From: Paenibacillus helianthi
Lineage (GTDB): Bacteria; Bacillota; Bacilli; Paenibacillales; Paenibacillaceae
Length of the DNA: 64,000 nucleotides
Direction of reading: 5' to 3'
Assembly: GCF_001909055.1 (NCBI RefSeq)
Contig: NZ_LVWI01000048.1
Coordinates: 62,001-126,000 of the forward strand
Shown here: one piece after another, positions 1 through 13,200 of the stretch
Position numbering within the stretch: position 1 is the stretch's first letter
How the letters are laid out: each line of letters opens with the position of its first letter
Notes under the pieces: model-generated
Told to the model about the DNA's origin: nothing
The model's database searches: none
The model's input: the letters and a program-made list of their open reading frames with translations, nothing else
Translations under genes and position numbers: made by a program

Positions 1-1227
1 CCCTGCCTTGTCAAAGGCTGCCATACTGCGTGGAGAGGCCAGTAAATTTACTCCTCCTGCCACTGCAAGCCTGCATTCGCCGGCCTGCAAGGACATTACG
101 GCCCGGTGAAGAGCCACCGCCGAGCTGGAGCATGCGGTGTCCACCGCCTCGCTGGGACCATGGAAATCGAAAATATAGGAGGTCCGGTTGGCAATCAGAA
201 AGTGCGCATTCGATACGATCGAATGCGCATCCACAGGAAGTCCCGACTCTGCAATCAAATCGGTGTATTCATTGTTGGTAACACCGACGAAAACTCCGGT
301 CTGGCTGCCGGCCAGCGACGACGGGCTATAGCCCGCATCTTCGATGGTCTGCCACACCGTTTCAAGAAACTTGCGCTGCTGAGGATCAAGCAGCAGCGCT
401 TCATTCGGCGACATCCTGAAGAAGAGAGGGTCAAAAGAGGCAGCATCCTTAAGGAAGCCGCCCCATTTGCATTGCGATTTGTTCGTTTCCTTCATCGGAT
501 CGCCGTAAAATGCCTGCCAATCCCAACGTTCCGAAGGAATTTCCGTTATAAGATCATTCCCCTTGACGAGATGGTCCCAGAATTCCTCCAGATTGTCGGA
601 TTGGGGCATCACCCCTCCGATGCCAATGATTGCAACCGCCCCGCAAGGTTGCGGTTCATCCATTGTAACCCTTTCGTTCAAAGCCGGCGCCGGCCGGGCC
701 TCTTCGGGCAGATCGCCACCGGCCGACTGTGAGGCAAGCGGCTCCTCCCGCAAGCCACTTACACGGGCAGCTGTTCGGAAAGGGTTCACCGCCTTGGCGG
801 TATTGACCGGCACGAAGCCGCTGTCTTTCAGCGCTTCTCCAGCAGAGCTTGCAGCCGACGGTTGCGCTTTACGGAATACAAGCTCCGGCTCTGCGGAAAT
901 GTCCTTGCTTCCAAGGCTTGAAGATTTGGCAGACCCTGAAGGCTCGGAATAGCATACCGCCAGCTCCTGCGGATACTTGGCACAGAGCTGCTGTGCAATA
1001 GAATGTACAGTGATTTCTTTCATTTCAAAAAAAAGAGCCGGTGTAAGCTTAAGTCCCAGCTTCTTATTCAGATTATTCGTCAACTCCGTCAGGGTTATGG
1101 AATCAAATCCGTACTTTTCCAGCTCCGTATGGTGCAAAATCTCCTGCTCGCTAAGACTGCAAATAGTCACAATTGACTGAATAAGATCTTTGGTTACTTT
1201 TACCGAAAGATTAATTTGGGCATCCAA
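1..1227 (-). CDS. trans-AT polyketide synthase D, 5' part (ACP-KS...), runs off the left edge
   Basis: This is the first 409 codons of a further synthase. The start is TTG at 1227, with AGGAGGGG seven bases upstream; the nearby ATG at 1223 hits a stop after seven codons. Residues 1-90 are an acyl carrier protein with the phosphopantetheine Ser at about residue 43 (YGFDSIT). A Thr/Pro/Ala-rich linker follows. From about residue 197 a ketosynthase begins (VAIIGIGGVMPQSDNL), with its active-site Cys at about residue 366 (DTACSSSAV). The window ends inside this KS, so the two catalytic His cannot be checked. The gene lies 45 bases after synthase C, which ends in a KR with no carrier protein, so this ACP must complete that module across the protein boundary. 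The KS resembles KS7 of synthase B in its N-terminal part, so a KS-DH-KR-ACP module is a reasonable but unproven expectation for what follows. Confidence 0.93.
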   Translation of the reverse strand, partial: MDAQINLSVKVTKDLIQSIVTICSLSEQEILHHTELEKYGFDSITLTELTNNLNKKLGLKLTPALFFEMKEITVHSIAQQLCAKYPQELAVCYSEPSGSAKSSSLGSKDISAEPELVFRKAQPSAASSAGEALKDSGFVPVNTAKAVNPFRTAARVSGLREEPLASQSAGGDLPEEARPAPALNERVTMDEPQPCGAVAIIGIGGVMPQSDNLEEFWDHLVKGNDLITEIPSERWDWQAFYGDPMKETNKSQCKWGGFLKDAASFDPLFFRMSPNEALLLDPQQRKFLETVWQTIEDAGYSPSSLAGSQTGVFVGVTNNEYTDLIAESGLPVDAHSIVSNAHFLIANRTSYIFDFHGPSEAVDTACSSSAVALHRAVMSLQAGECRLAVAGGVNLLASPRSMAAFDKAG

Positions 1228-1272
1228 CGTATAACCCCTCCTCTTCCTCCAAGTATTTCCTTACGCTCTGCC

Positions 1273-4200
1273 TCATGATCCGATAAGCACGGCCTTCATT
1301 CTGTCCCGGTTGCCGTAAAGCACCATCAGCTGCTCCTCGTCAGACCCCAGACATTCCTCGAATAAGCGGATTCCCTGTTCATGGCTAAGGGGCAACAACC
1401 CCAGTGTTTGTTTCATGAAACGCCTGGTTGCCTCATCGACCGGTATGCCGCCGTCCTCCCACAATGGCCAATTGATGGAGACGGTTCTACCGTAACGCTT
1501 ATGCTCCATGCGCAGCGCTTCCCGTTTGCGGGCAAAATGGTCTAGGAAGCTGTTGGCATAGGCATAGTCGCATTGCCCAATGTTGCCGATCTCGCCCGAT
1601 ATCGAGGAGAACAGGACGAACAGATCCAGCGGCTCATCCCGCAACGCCTCATCCAGATAAACCGCGCCGGAAATTTTGGGCTCCAGCACATCCATGATAT
1701 CCTCGCGCTGCTTGCGGAGGGCGATAGAATCCCGGATAATGCCAGCACAGTGGAGAATTCCGTTAATCCGGCCGAACTGGGCTTTGGCCTGTCTCAGCAC
1801 GAATCCCACATCCGCTTGGTCGGATATATCTCCGCTCACATAGACCGCCTGGCCTCCCGCCCGTTCCAATTCAGCAAGCTTGGCCGCAATCCCCTCGTTC
1901 ATAGCCGTTCTGCCGTTCAATACCAGCCTGGCATGGTAATTTTTGGCCAGATGCAGGGCGACCTGAAACCCTATGCCGCCCGCGCCCCCCGTAATCAAAT
2001 AAACGCCGTTCTCCCTCAAGGGCGTGGTGTTTACGCGTGACGGCTCGTAAATCTCAAGCTTTCTCACCTGCCGCACAACGCCGAGATAACGCACCTCCCG
2101 CTCAGGTCCGCCGCTGGTAAGCTCCCGCAGAAGAATTTCCGGAAGCAGCTCCGGGGCATCCGGGTCCATACCGACGGAACGGCCGAGCCAGTGTCTGTTC
2201 TCAAGATATAAGCTTTTGTAAAAGCCGCCGACGGCCGCGCCTGCAGGATCATCCCGCCGATACAGATGAACCATCCGGACCTCACGGTCCGAATCGGCAG
2301 CGACAGCAGCCCTGCTCACATAGAAGAGTGACAATAGGCCGCGATCAAGCTGGTCGGTCGGAGAAATGCTCTCGCCCCGTGCTTCAAGCGACCACATGTG
2401 TACGATATGTGAGTAGCCCGGAGCCACTTCCTCCAGCTCTTCAAATAATTGGCGGTATTCCTCTTCATATAACGGATTTATCCGATAGCTGTCGTTCCCC
2501 ATGCGCCTAAAGCGATCTCCCGGCTTCACAAGAATGACCCGTTGGCCCGTCGCTGCGGACAATGTCCCACATAAGCTGCTGTCATCATGGAACAGCACGA
2601 TCGGACCCTCCACGGGAACGTCATCCTGCTCCCTGTGCTTCTCCTCCCAAGCTGGACGGTACAGGAGGGATTGGCCGTTACCACGCCGGATAAGCGGCCT
2701 CACGCTGTAGTCCTTAATCTTGACTCGCACGTTCCCCTCGGAATCGACCAGACTTACATCCAGCCTCAGCACCTCTTCTTCGCATGCAGAGGACGAGAAC
2801 GAGGCATACGCCAGACAGTGCTCCGGCAGTTCACCGTAGATTTCAAGACTGCCAATCGCAAACGGGATGTACGGACTTTCCTTTTGCGCATGGCGGTTGG
2901 CCAGAAAGCCCGCAGTCTGCAGCGCCCCCTCCATCAGGACGGGATGCAGCAGGAATGATTGGAAATCCTGCTGCAAGCGGTCAGGCAAATGAATGCTCGC
3001 GAGCGCCTCATCACCGTAAAAGGAGATTCGACGCAGCGGCTTGAAGGTTGTGCCATAGGCAAATCCGGCACCCTCAAACAAATGGTAAAATTCGTTCTGC
3101 TCCATTTCCGTGCGGCACCGCCGGGCGATTCCCTGCAGATCTAAACGTTCGGACGGAACATCCGGCAGTGCCCCGTAGTGAATCTCGCCTTGGGAGCTGA
3201 CCGTTCCGTCTTCCAGGCTAATCCTGAAGTCATAGCCCGCTGCCGACTGATGAATGGAGGTCCATGCTTCGACAGGCTCTCCCGTCAATTGCAGCGGCTG
3301 AATCAGCGTGACGTTGGCCAAGCCGGTCACATGCTGGTACGGATGCGCCAATTCCCCGGCCATGCGGGCCATCTCCAGGTGGACCACACCGGGCAGAATC
3401 ATGCGGCCGTCAACGATATGATCCTGCAGATAGAACGCTTCCGCCCGCAGCAGCTTCTTATAGCACTGGCGGACTAAATTCGATTCATTGCTGTCGATGA
3501 GTGCGGTCAGAGCCGCCTGCGGGACAACGGCAGGCGGCTCTCCCGACCCGGCGGACACCTCCGCCAGCGGTTCCACCCAATAGCGTTGGCGGGAGAACGG
3601 ATATGCGGGCAGCTGTACTCTTCCGGGCAAGCCGGAAGGATACAGCCGGTTCCATTCGCTGAAATCAGCGCCTTGCGCCCACAAGGCAGCGAGCCGCTCC
3701 AGCTCTTCGGGAAGCTTCAGTTGTGCCACTTCTGCCTCCAGGTCGTCTTCGGACCTGTGAGCCCCCCTACCTTGCGATGAGCTGATGCCGGAATCTCCAG
3801 CCGCTGCTCCGTCAAGGTAAGCTTCAAGCTTGGCCTGCAGATCCTCCAGGTCCTCGGCGATAAAGGCAAGTCTTGCTTCCATGGCCTCTCTGCCCGTTTG
3901 CAGCGTGTACGCAATCTGCCGCAGACTGACACCTGCAGCAGCTCCCCTGTGCCGGCCGAAGCGGCGCTTCACAGATGCTGTGGCAGCAAGGATTCGCACC
4001 AGCTCCTTAATGCGGCATTCCGGCCGCCATTCCATGCTCTCCATTCCTGGGCCGAACCGCTCCTCCACCGCTTCCCCCAACCGGGCAAGCAGAATAGTGT
4101 CCAAGCCGCACTCCATAAGCTGAGTTTCGCCATCCAGGTCCTCGCCTGAAATTCCGGCAATCTCGGCGACCAGTTGCTGCACCTCGCCGGTAAGGATAGC

Positions 4201-7200
4201 CTGCAGCCTTGCTGCAGCGTGGCCGGACTCCCCGGTCCCGCTCTGCTTCAAGAACCGGCTCAACGATTCCGCGTATTCCCGCAGCCGCTCTTCGTTGCGT
4301 GCAGACAGAGTAATCAGCACATCTTCCCGATCAGGCTCCGGCAGACAAGCGCCGGTGTATTCTTCCAATACAACATGGGCATTCACTCCGCTGAATCCGA
4401 AGGAGCTGATGCCGGCCCGGTAAGGAAGCTCGTGGCCGGTGTTGTCCTTGATTCGGCTCCAGGGCTGCGTCTCTTTGACCAGATAGAACGGACTGCCGGT
4501 TAGCTGAATATACGGATTGATCTCGTCAAAATGAAGGAGACCCGGTAAAACCCCGCGTTTCATCGCCCCGACAATTTTCAGGATTCCGGCTACCCCCGCC
4601 GCCGTCTCCAGATGACCGGCGTTCGTCTTCAAAGTGCCAATGCCGATATGCGGGCCGTTATACGTGCGGCTCCACTTGCCGTACAGTTGTTTAAACGCTG
4701 CCTTCAAACCGTTAATCTCCACCGGATCACCTAAGGCAGTGCCGGTTCCATGGGCTTCGATATAGCCGACGGTGCCCGGATCGATCGCTGCCTTTTCATA
4801 AGCGGCTGCGACGACATTGGCCTGCGCCTTCGGGTTGGGCGCTGTGAGGGACCCGGCTTTGCCGCCGTGGTTGACAGCGGTTCCCCGAACGACGCCGTAG
4901 ATGTGGTCTCCATCCCGAACGGCCTGGTTCAGAGGCTTCAGCAGCAGAATTCCCGCTCCTTCGCCGCGGACCGTACCGCTCGCATCCTTGTCGAACGTCC
5001 TGCACTTGCCGTCGGGACTCAAGATGCCGACGCTGTCGAACGAAACATACAAGGAGGGGCTTGCAATGACATTAATGCCCCCGGCCAGAGCTAAATTGCA
5101 TTCGCCGTTGCTCAGGCATTCAACCGCACGGTGCACAGCGACGAGCGAGCTGGAGCAAGCCGTATCGATCGGCTCACTTGGACCGTGAAGATCCAGCAGG
5201 AAGGAGATCCGGCCGGTGAGCACGTTATGGGCATTGCCCGTTAGCGCTTGCGCTTCGCTCTCGACAACTCCCTTGGCCAATACGTCGGCATAATCATGTC
5301 CTGCCACGCCGATGAACACTCCTGTATTGCTGCCGGCCAGTTGCCTTGGATTATAGCCCGCATCCTCAATGGCGCTCCAGACAAGCTGGAGACTAAGCCG
5401 CTGCTGCGGGTCCATCAGATTGGCTTCCCTGGGAGAGATGCCGAAGAAGCCCGGATCGAAGGTATCCATGTGCTTCATGAACCCGCCCCAGATAATATTC
5501 GTTGTGCCCGGTTCATCCGGGTTATTCTTATAGTAGCGCCGCCAGTCCCAGCGATCTGCGGGAATCTCGCTTACAAGATTTTCGCCTGCTTCGAGCTTGC
5601 TCCAAAAGTCCTCCAGATCCGCCGAGCCCGGCAGCATCGCGCTTATCCCGATGATGGCGACTGCCCCATTCTCCGCCGCACCGGTATCGGCCAACGGATC
5701 GTCCGCCTCCTTCCGTTCCTCCAGCACAATCCCTGCCTTGGCCTGCGCCTCACGCATATGCGCCGCTGCTCGCCCTCCCGGCTCCTTTTCGCTTGCCGCG
5801 GCAATCGCCTCGGCAGGGCTGAGAAGCTCTGCCCCAGCTAAATAAGCGGAGCACTGCTGCGTATACTCATTCGCCAGATATTCCGACAACGCGCCAATAG
5901 TCGGGTATTCGAAGAACAGCGTCGGGTAAAGCTCCACATCCAGATCGCTTGCGATTGTCTGCGATAGGTTAACCAGCACCATCGAAGTGGCACCCATGTC
6001 CATAAAGTTCTTCTCCGGCTTGAGCGACCATGCGGACACCTGCAAAATTCTGGCAAGCTTCCCGGCAATATAGCTTCTGACCGCCGGGATCGGTCCACCC
6101 GTCTCTGCCGCCTCCTCCGGCTCTCCGGCCGAAACGGCCGCAAACACCGGATCCTTCCTGCGCCTGTCATCCTCATCGGTTCTCACTCTTTTGGCGACAA
6201 AGCCCTCCAGCCTTACCAAAGGGGCTCCCATTTCGTCATACAGCGTCAGATCCACCTCCCACATTTCTTCATTGCTCTTAACCGGCTGCACCCGGCTGTA
6301 ACAAATGCCCGACGGCGGCCGGAAGACGGTTATTCTCTTGACCATCAGGGGAATGAACGGCTCCGGCTCTCCGCTATCCTCCAGCAGCGCGAACCGGGTA
6401 ACCATCGCTCCGTCCAGATAAGCCGGATGAACGAAGTACCGCTGCCCGTCCCGCAGCATTTCATCTGTGAGCCTGAGCTTGCCTACCGCCTCGCCCCCGC
6501 ATACATACGCTTCGGCTACCGTCTGGAGAGCCGGTCCGTATACGCCGGGCTTCTTCCTTGTGTAGATGTCTCCGGCAGTATACGTCCGGTCACTGCGGCG
6601 GATGAAGTCCTCCACATCCAGGGGCGGCGGCTCCGCTTCATAGGAGAAGTAATACTCTCCCCGCGCCGCTTCCCTTGGTCCGCTGTGCGCTCCGCCGGAA
6701 TACACGCTGGCAAAGGCAGCGCCGTCCATCTGAATGCCGACCTCCACCCACTCATCCCGCTCCACGATAACCGGCTCTATCAGCAGAAGGTTGCGGATAT
6801 GCGCCTGAGGTCTATCGGGATACGCCTTCCGGGCTGCCTCAAGTGCCAGGCTGCAATGGGTAACGCCCAACATCACCTGCTTCCCGAATGTAACATGGTC
6901 GCGAAGATAAGGTTCATTGTATCTGAAGGTGCGGGTGTAGACGCCGGTTCCCGAACGCTCCCCGGCAGGCCGTTCAACCGGCGGCAGCCGAAGGCCGTCC
7001 CCGTTCTTACCGGATTTCAACCAGTGCCGGACCCGCTCGAACGGATACCCCGGCAGCGTCGCAAGCGCCGGTGTGCCGTGTGCATACAGGGCAGGCCAGT
7101 CGATTCGGCTGCCGGCCAGCCACAGCCGGGCCAATTGCGGCAGATTCCGTTCCTGAATAGCTGCGCTTACCGCTTCATCATCCGTCTCGAAATCCGGCTC

Positions 7201-10200
7201 CGCGTCCCCGCACAGCATGCCGGTATAATCGCCGGTGGAGGCCTGACGAAGCATGTGCAGAAGGTTCTCCCTGGATTCTGCAATAAAGGCCAATCTTCTG
7301 TCCATGTGGTACCTGGACTTTTGCAGCGTATACGCAATCTCCCCGAGTGAATGCTCGGAATGCTCCTGTAGATACGCATACAGGTTGGCTGCATAGGCAT
7401 GGAGTCTTGCATCCTTCTTGGCGGAGAGCACAATCAGATGCGGCTGTTCTCCGTATCCGGGCCGCTCGGCAGCCGTATGCTCTTCCACAATTACATGGGC
7501 GTTGGCTCCACCGGCGCCAAATGAGCTGACGCCCGCCCGCCGTGGGAGCACCGTCCCAGCAATGACCGGAGCCTTCCATTCCTCAAGCTCCAACTGAAGG
7601 CGGAACGGGGTCCGTTCAAGCTTCAAATAGGAATTCGGATTCTCAGCATGCAGGGTGGGCACAAGCTGCCGATGCTTCAGCTGAAGCAGCACTTTCGTCA
7701 GGGCGGATACTCCGGCAGCTGCTTCCAGATGGCCGATATTCGATTTGACCGACCCGATTGCGCAATACTGCCGATCTGCACCGCCAGGAAGGAAACCTTT
7801 GGTCAAGCCGCTGATTTCTACGGCATCTCCCAGAGCTGTGCCTGTTCCATGGGCCTCCAGACAGCTGATGGTCCGTGGATCGACTTGTGCCCGTTCCAGC
7901 GCCTCCGCAATCAAAGCACCCTGCACCGCCGGATTGGGCGACATGAAGGCTCCGGCATTTCCGGTCGAATTAACGGCCGTGCCTTTGATTACCCCGTAGA
8001 TCCGGTCTCCGTCCCGCACAGCCAGCTCAAGCGGCTTCAGCAGCACGCTTCCGGCTCCTTCTCCGACAACAAAGCCGTCTGCCTCCCCGCTGAAGGTTCG
8101 CGTCTTGTCGTCCGAGCTGAGGTTGTGCAGATTGGACAACCGCTGCAAATGTCTCGGATGCAGGATCAGATTAATCCCTCCGACGACCGCCGTATTGCAT
8201 TCTCCGCGACGGATGCTCTCGCAGGCCAGATGCAGAGCCGTTAACGAAGACGAGCAAGCGGAGTCCACGGCAAAGCTCGGTCCCTTGAAATCAAAGTAAT
8301 GGGAGACACGGTTGGCGATCAGCCAATACGAGGATTGAGCATGGCTGTTAGCGCCCTCTGCCGAAGCCAGCGCCCCCATCATCCCATAAGTCCCATACAT
8401 AACACCGAGAAAAACACCTGTTTTCAGTCCCTGCTCCGACAATGACCGGTACGGATACCCCGCATCTTCAAGCAGATGCCAAGTCAGCTCCAGCATGATG
8501 CGCTCTTGAGGGTCCATCTCTGCCGCATACCCTGCATTGAATTCAAAGAACTCGGCATCAAATTTGTCAGGGTCCGCAATAAAAGCGCCCCATTTGCTGT
8601 AGCTCTTGTCCGCAGAAGAGCCGGACGGATCATAATGGGCCGACCAGTCCCAACGGTCCGGCGGAATTTCCGCAACGCAGTTCTTGCCGGCGGCAAGGTT
8701 ATCCCAGAATTGATCCAGCGAATCGGCATGCGGGTAACGGCCGGCTAGTCCGATTACAGCGATTTCCCCCGTCCCCGCTGCAGCAGGAGCATGACTGCCC
8801 GTCGCCGGTATGTCGGCAGGCTGTTCCCGGAGTGAGCCGCGCCATGTTGTGTGGATGGGCTCCTGCACAGCAGCTGTCGGCGGCTCCTTCGTAAACCTAT
8901 CGGGCAGGTCGTTCTCATGTACAACCGGCGCAGCAGCTTCCGCAGGCTCCTTGGTGAAGCTGCGTTCAACCTGTTCCTGGTGATGCTCCATAAAATAGGC
9001 GGCTAGCATCCTAAGCGTGGAGTTCTCAAACAATACTGTGCCGGATACTTGTCCGAACTTCTCTTCGAACAGCTTATTCAGCTCGATGATAATCAGGGAA
9101 TCGACCCCGTATTTCTCAAAAGGCACATCCGGCTTCAGCGCCGACGGAGCGATCTTCAGCACCGCAGCGAACATTTCGCGCAGCTCCTCCAGAACGTTCT
9201 GCTCCGCAGCGGGAGCCGGGCTTCCCTGTACGACGGCCGGCTCCGGCCGGACTTCAGCAGCGGCAGGCAGCGCTGCCTTTGACGGCACCGGTTCGGTTGC
9301 CGGATGGAGCTGTGTCGGCTGTGGCAGGCGGGCGACACCGTCGCTCTCCGCCACAATAATGCTCTGGCTCCTGTCCTCCCCTTCCCGCTGCAGCAAATCA
9401 ACCAGTCGGGTATGGCGGAAGCCGCATAATCCGAGCGCCTCCTTCCATTGCCTTGGGCTCAACAGCGGAGATCCCGGAATCCGCTTCTCGGGATCTTCAA
9501 ACAGCCACCAGCCGGTCGTTAAGCCGAAGGTCAGTGTTGAGAATACCTGAAGGGAGGTCAGCTCGTTCAGAATAAGCTGCCCCCCCGTTCTCAGCAGTCT
9601 TTTCACATGGCCGAGAGCCCGCTGAATATCCCCCGTTGCGTGAATGGCGTTGGAGGCAAAGCAGATATCCATCGAATCCGGCTCAAAGCCCTGGGCTTCG
9701 ATGTCCTTCTCAATATCCAGCGTTCGGAACAGTCCGAACCCGCTGGTCTCCCCGTACTGCTTCTCTCCGTACCGGGTAAACCCAGGGGATATGTCTGTAT
9801 AGTAGTATTCAATCTGCTCCCGCAAATCCTTAAGGGCATCGAAAACAAAAACACTGGTGCCCCCTGTTCCCGCACCGATTTCCAATACTTTGACGACCTC
9901 GCCCGGATTGGCCTTCAGGCGGGCTTCAACGATCCGGCGGATCAGCGAAGCTACGGTCTTGTTGTAATAATCCACCAGCGCATTGCCTTTGTAGATCGGC
10001 TCTACCCGCGATTTGGAGCCGTCCGGGAACAGCACCTGCATGTGGTCCAGCTTGCCGGTCAGCACTTCGGGATACGCCTCCAGGCACGTATCGAGCAGCG
10101 CAACGTAAGGGCTCAGCAGCGGATAGGCCTCAAGCATGTCCTGTTGGCTCGGCTGCGCTGTCTCCGGCTGGTCCAATCGTGGCAGCATCGCGGCCGAATT

Positions 10201-13200
10201 CCCGTCCAGCAGCATGTAGCCGCGACCGGCCAGCATACGCACGATCGCATCGAACAGCCGGTCGTATGCCGGAATGATTCCCAGACGTTCCCGCAGTCCG
10301 CTTATGCTATGCGATTCACCGGAATGCTGCGAACCGCCCATTCTCCGAATTACGCCGGCCAGCCTATGCATGCCGTATGCTTCCACACTGCGGAATCCGG
10401 CGATGAGCCGGTCCACCTCCGCGGTTCCCGTCGGTTCCGGAGCCGGCGGCAGGGCGAGGGAGGCTGCGGGAGATGATGGCCGATGCGCGATCAGCTTCAG
10501 CTCCGGATCATATCCCAGCACCTCCAGTATCCGCGGAGAGGCTTTGATGACAATCACCTGCTCCACCGGACTCGCAAGGACCCGTTCGATCGTCTCCATG
10601 CCTTCACCGGTGTGGATGCCGGTCATTCCAAGTGAATTGAGGCGCTCTACATAATTTTTGCCCGCCACTATTCCGGTTTCGCTCCAGTAGCTCCAGTTGA
10701 TTAGCTTAACCGGGAAGCGGGCCGCAGAGGATATCGCTTGAGCGAACAGGTCCTGGAACCTGGAGCCTGCCGCGTAATTACTCTGCCCTGCGCTCCTGAG
10801 AAACGAACTGGTGGAGGAGAAGAAGAGCATGAAATCAAGCGGCGCTTCCTTGAATACATGGTAAAGGGCCGCCGTGCCTGCAACTTTGGGCGCGAGCACC
10901 TCCCGCAGAACGGACTCGGACATGGATTCAATGGTCTGGTCCCGCAGCGTAAGGGCGGAATGGATAACTCCGTCGATTGCGCCGAAACGCTCCACCGCCT
11001 GTGCCGCCGCCAGTCCCAATTGTGCAGCGTCGCTGGCATCCGCCTGAAGGTAGACGGCTTCTCCGCCTTTGGCTTCAATGCTCCGGATTGCATGTCCGAT
11101 TTCTTCGTCCAGCGTACGTCTTCCCACCCAGACCAACCGGGCCCGGTATTGGGCCGCCAAGTATTCGCTCAAGCTTCGGCCGATGCCGCCTGCACCGCCC
11201 ACGATAAAATACACTCCCTGCTGCTTGAAGGCGCTATGGGCTGCAGGAGGCAGCTCCAGCCCGTATACAGCTTGCCGGTACAGCCGATCGCCCCGCAGAG
11301 CGGTCAGCCCCTCTCCTTCACTGACATCCTGTGTGTTATAAGCGATCAGCTTCGCCGTTAGATCCGCCGGGTCAGCTTCTTGCAAGGATATATCAAGATG
11401 GCGAATGCGCCAGGCCGGATATTCCGCTGCCGCCCCCATAGCAAAGCCGATCAGAGACGCAGCCCCCGGATTCGCAGTCTCCGTTCCCGTGACGAGCGCC
11501 GCCTGGTTGGTCACAATAAGCAGCCTGAGCGGCTGTCTGGTCCTTCCCCGCTTGCCGAGCGCCTGGATGAGCCGGAACAACGCGATAACCCCCTGCTCCT
11601 CCAGCTCCCGTATCCTGTTCAAGTCAGCCGGTCCATAGACGCAAGCGTGCAGCCCGCCCAGGAAATACACCTGATCGACGGGGCCGATGGCCTCGAGCAA
11701 AGGCTCGAACGCCTGCGGATCGGCTGTATCCATCTCATACTCATGTTCGTGGACGCAGAACATCCGCCGGCCCATACGAAGCATCTTCGCATTCGGGAAC
11801 CGCTGTCTGAACTCAGGTGCAAGCTCTACCGGTAGCTGCGGCGCAATGACCAGAACTTGTTCATGTCCGGTTAGGGCTGCGCTGGAATCGGCCGAGCCTG
11901 CCTGCTTCCACTGCGTGGAATAATACATTCCGGACGCAGGCTGCTTCACTCCCCGTGACATCAGCTCCGTGAAGGCAACGCATACGTTGCCCTTATCATC
12001 CAGAATGGCCAGATGGAATGAATGCTCGCCGTTTCTCTGCACATAGGCGTAACATTCAGCGGTAAGCGGGCGAAAGAATTCCACTCGTTCGGCAGCGAAC
12101 GGGATTCGGGGGGCGCCGCCCTTGTTCATAAGAATGGCCATCGTCTGCAGCGCGCCGTCCGCCAGAGATGGGTGAAGATTATATTCCTCCAGCTCATGGG
12201 CATAGTCCGCAGGAAGCTGCATGGCGCCCAGCGCCTCTTCCCCGTTGGACCATATCCGCTGCACCGACTGAAAGTAGGTCCGGTAATGAATGCCTGCATC
12301 ACGGATAAGACGGTAAAAAGGCTCCCGTTCATGCACTGTCCGGCAACGCGCCTGAATGTCCGGAATGGACACCTGCCTGCTTTCCTGAACTTCGGAGGCC
12401 TTGCCGATGGTGCCTTGGGCATGCAGCATTCCCTCTGTGCCCCCGCTACGCACCTCATAGCCGAATTGCTGCTCCCCCCGCTCCTTGAGAAGCACGTAGA
12501 CATCCAGCTGCTCCTCTGCAACAGTCAGCGGCTGGAGCCACGCCAGCTTCGACAGGACAAACGGGCCGGATCTGAACATGGACGCCGCCTGATGCACCAT
12601 TTCAAGGTAGCCTACGCCGGGCATGATCTCCATGCCGTTTACTTCATGGTCCTTCAGGATCGGCTCGCGTCCGTTGAACGTTTTGTGGAAGCAGACCGCC
12701 GCATCGCCCGGCGCCGGATGCACCCGGTCGATCAACGGGGCCTTTCTGGCGGCGGGTTTCAGCAGCTCGTTGAAATCCACCGGCAGCTTAAAGGCTGTCC
12801 GGGCAAAAGGATATACCGGCAGCGGCAGCTTGCCCGGCTTGGTTCCGTACAGCAGCTTCCAGTCGATCCGTGCTCCATCGGCCCACAGAGAGGCCAGCTT
12901 CCGGTACCGCTTGTTCTTTATCAGCATACGGACGTAATCCGCTCCTTCGGAGCCCTCCAGCAACTGATGGACGCTCTGTCCATCGCCACCGGCGCTTCCC
13001 CGGAACAGATTGCCCGCCGGAGCATGCCCGTCGATAAATGAGATCAGCATTTCTTGCAGCTCATCCAGGGAATGAACTGACAGCGCAAGGCGTTCCTCGA
13101 ACTCCTCACGGCCCGTTTGCAACGTAAATGCGAGCTTACTCAAGGGAATGGAGCTGACCGCTTGAGCATTCTCCAGGAAGTTCAGCAGCCTTTCCGCATA

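Noticed and set aside
5840..8770. Pyran synthase domain instead of a DH in the KS10 module
   Set aside because: The domain keeps His and an Asp and has no upstream hydroxyl-bearing context that I can establish. The evidence does not favour cyclisation.
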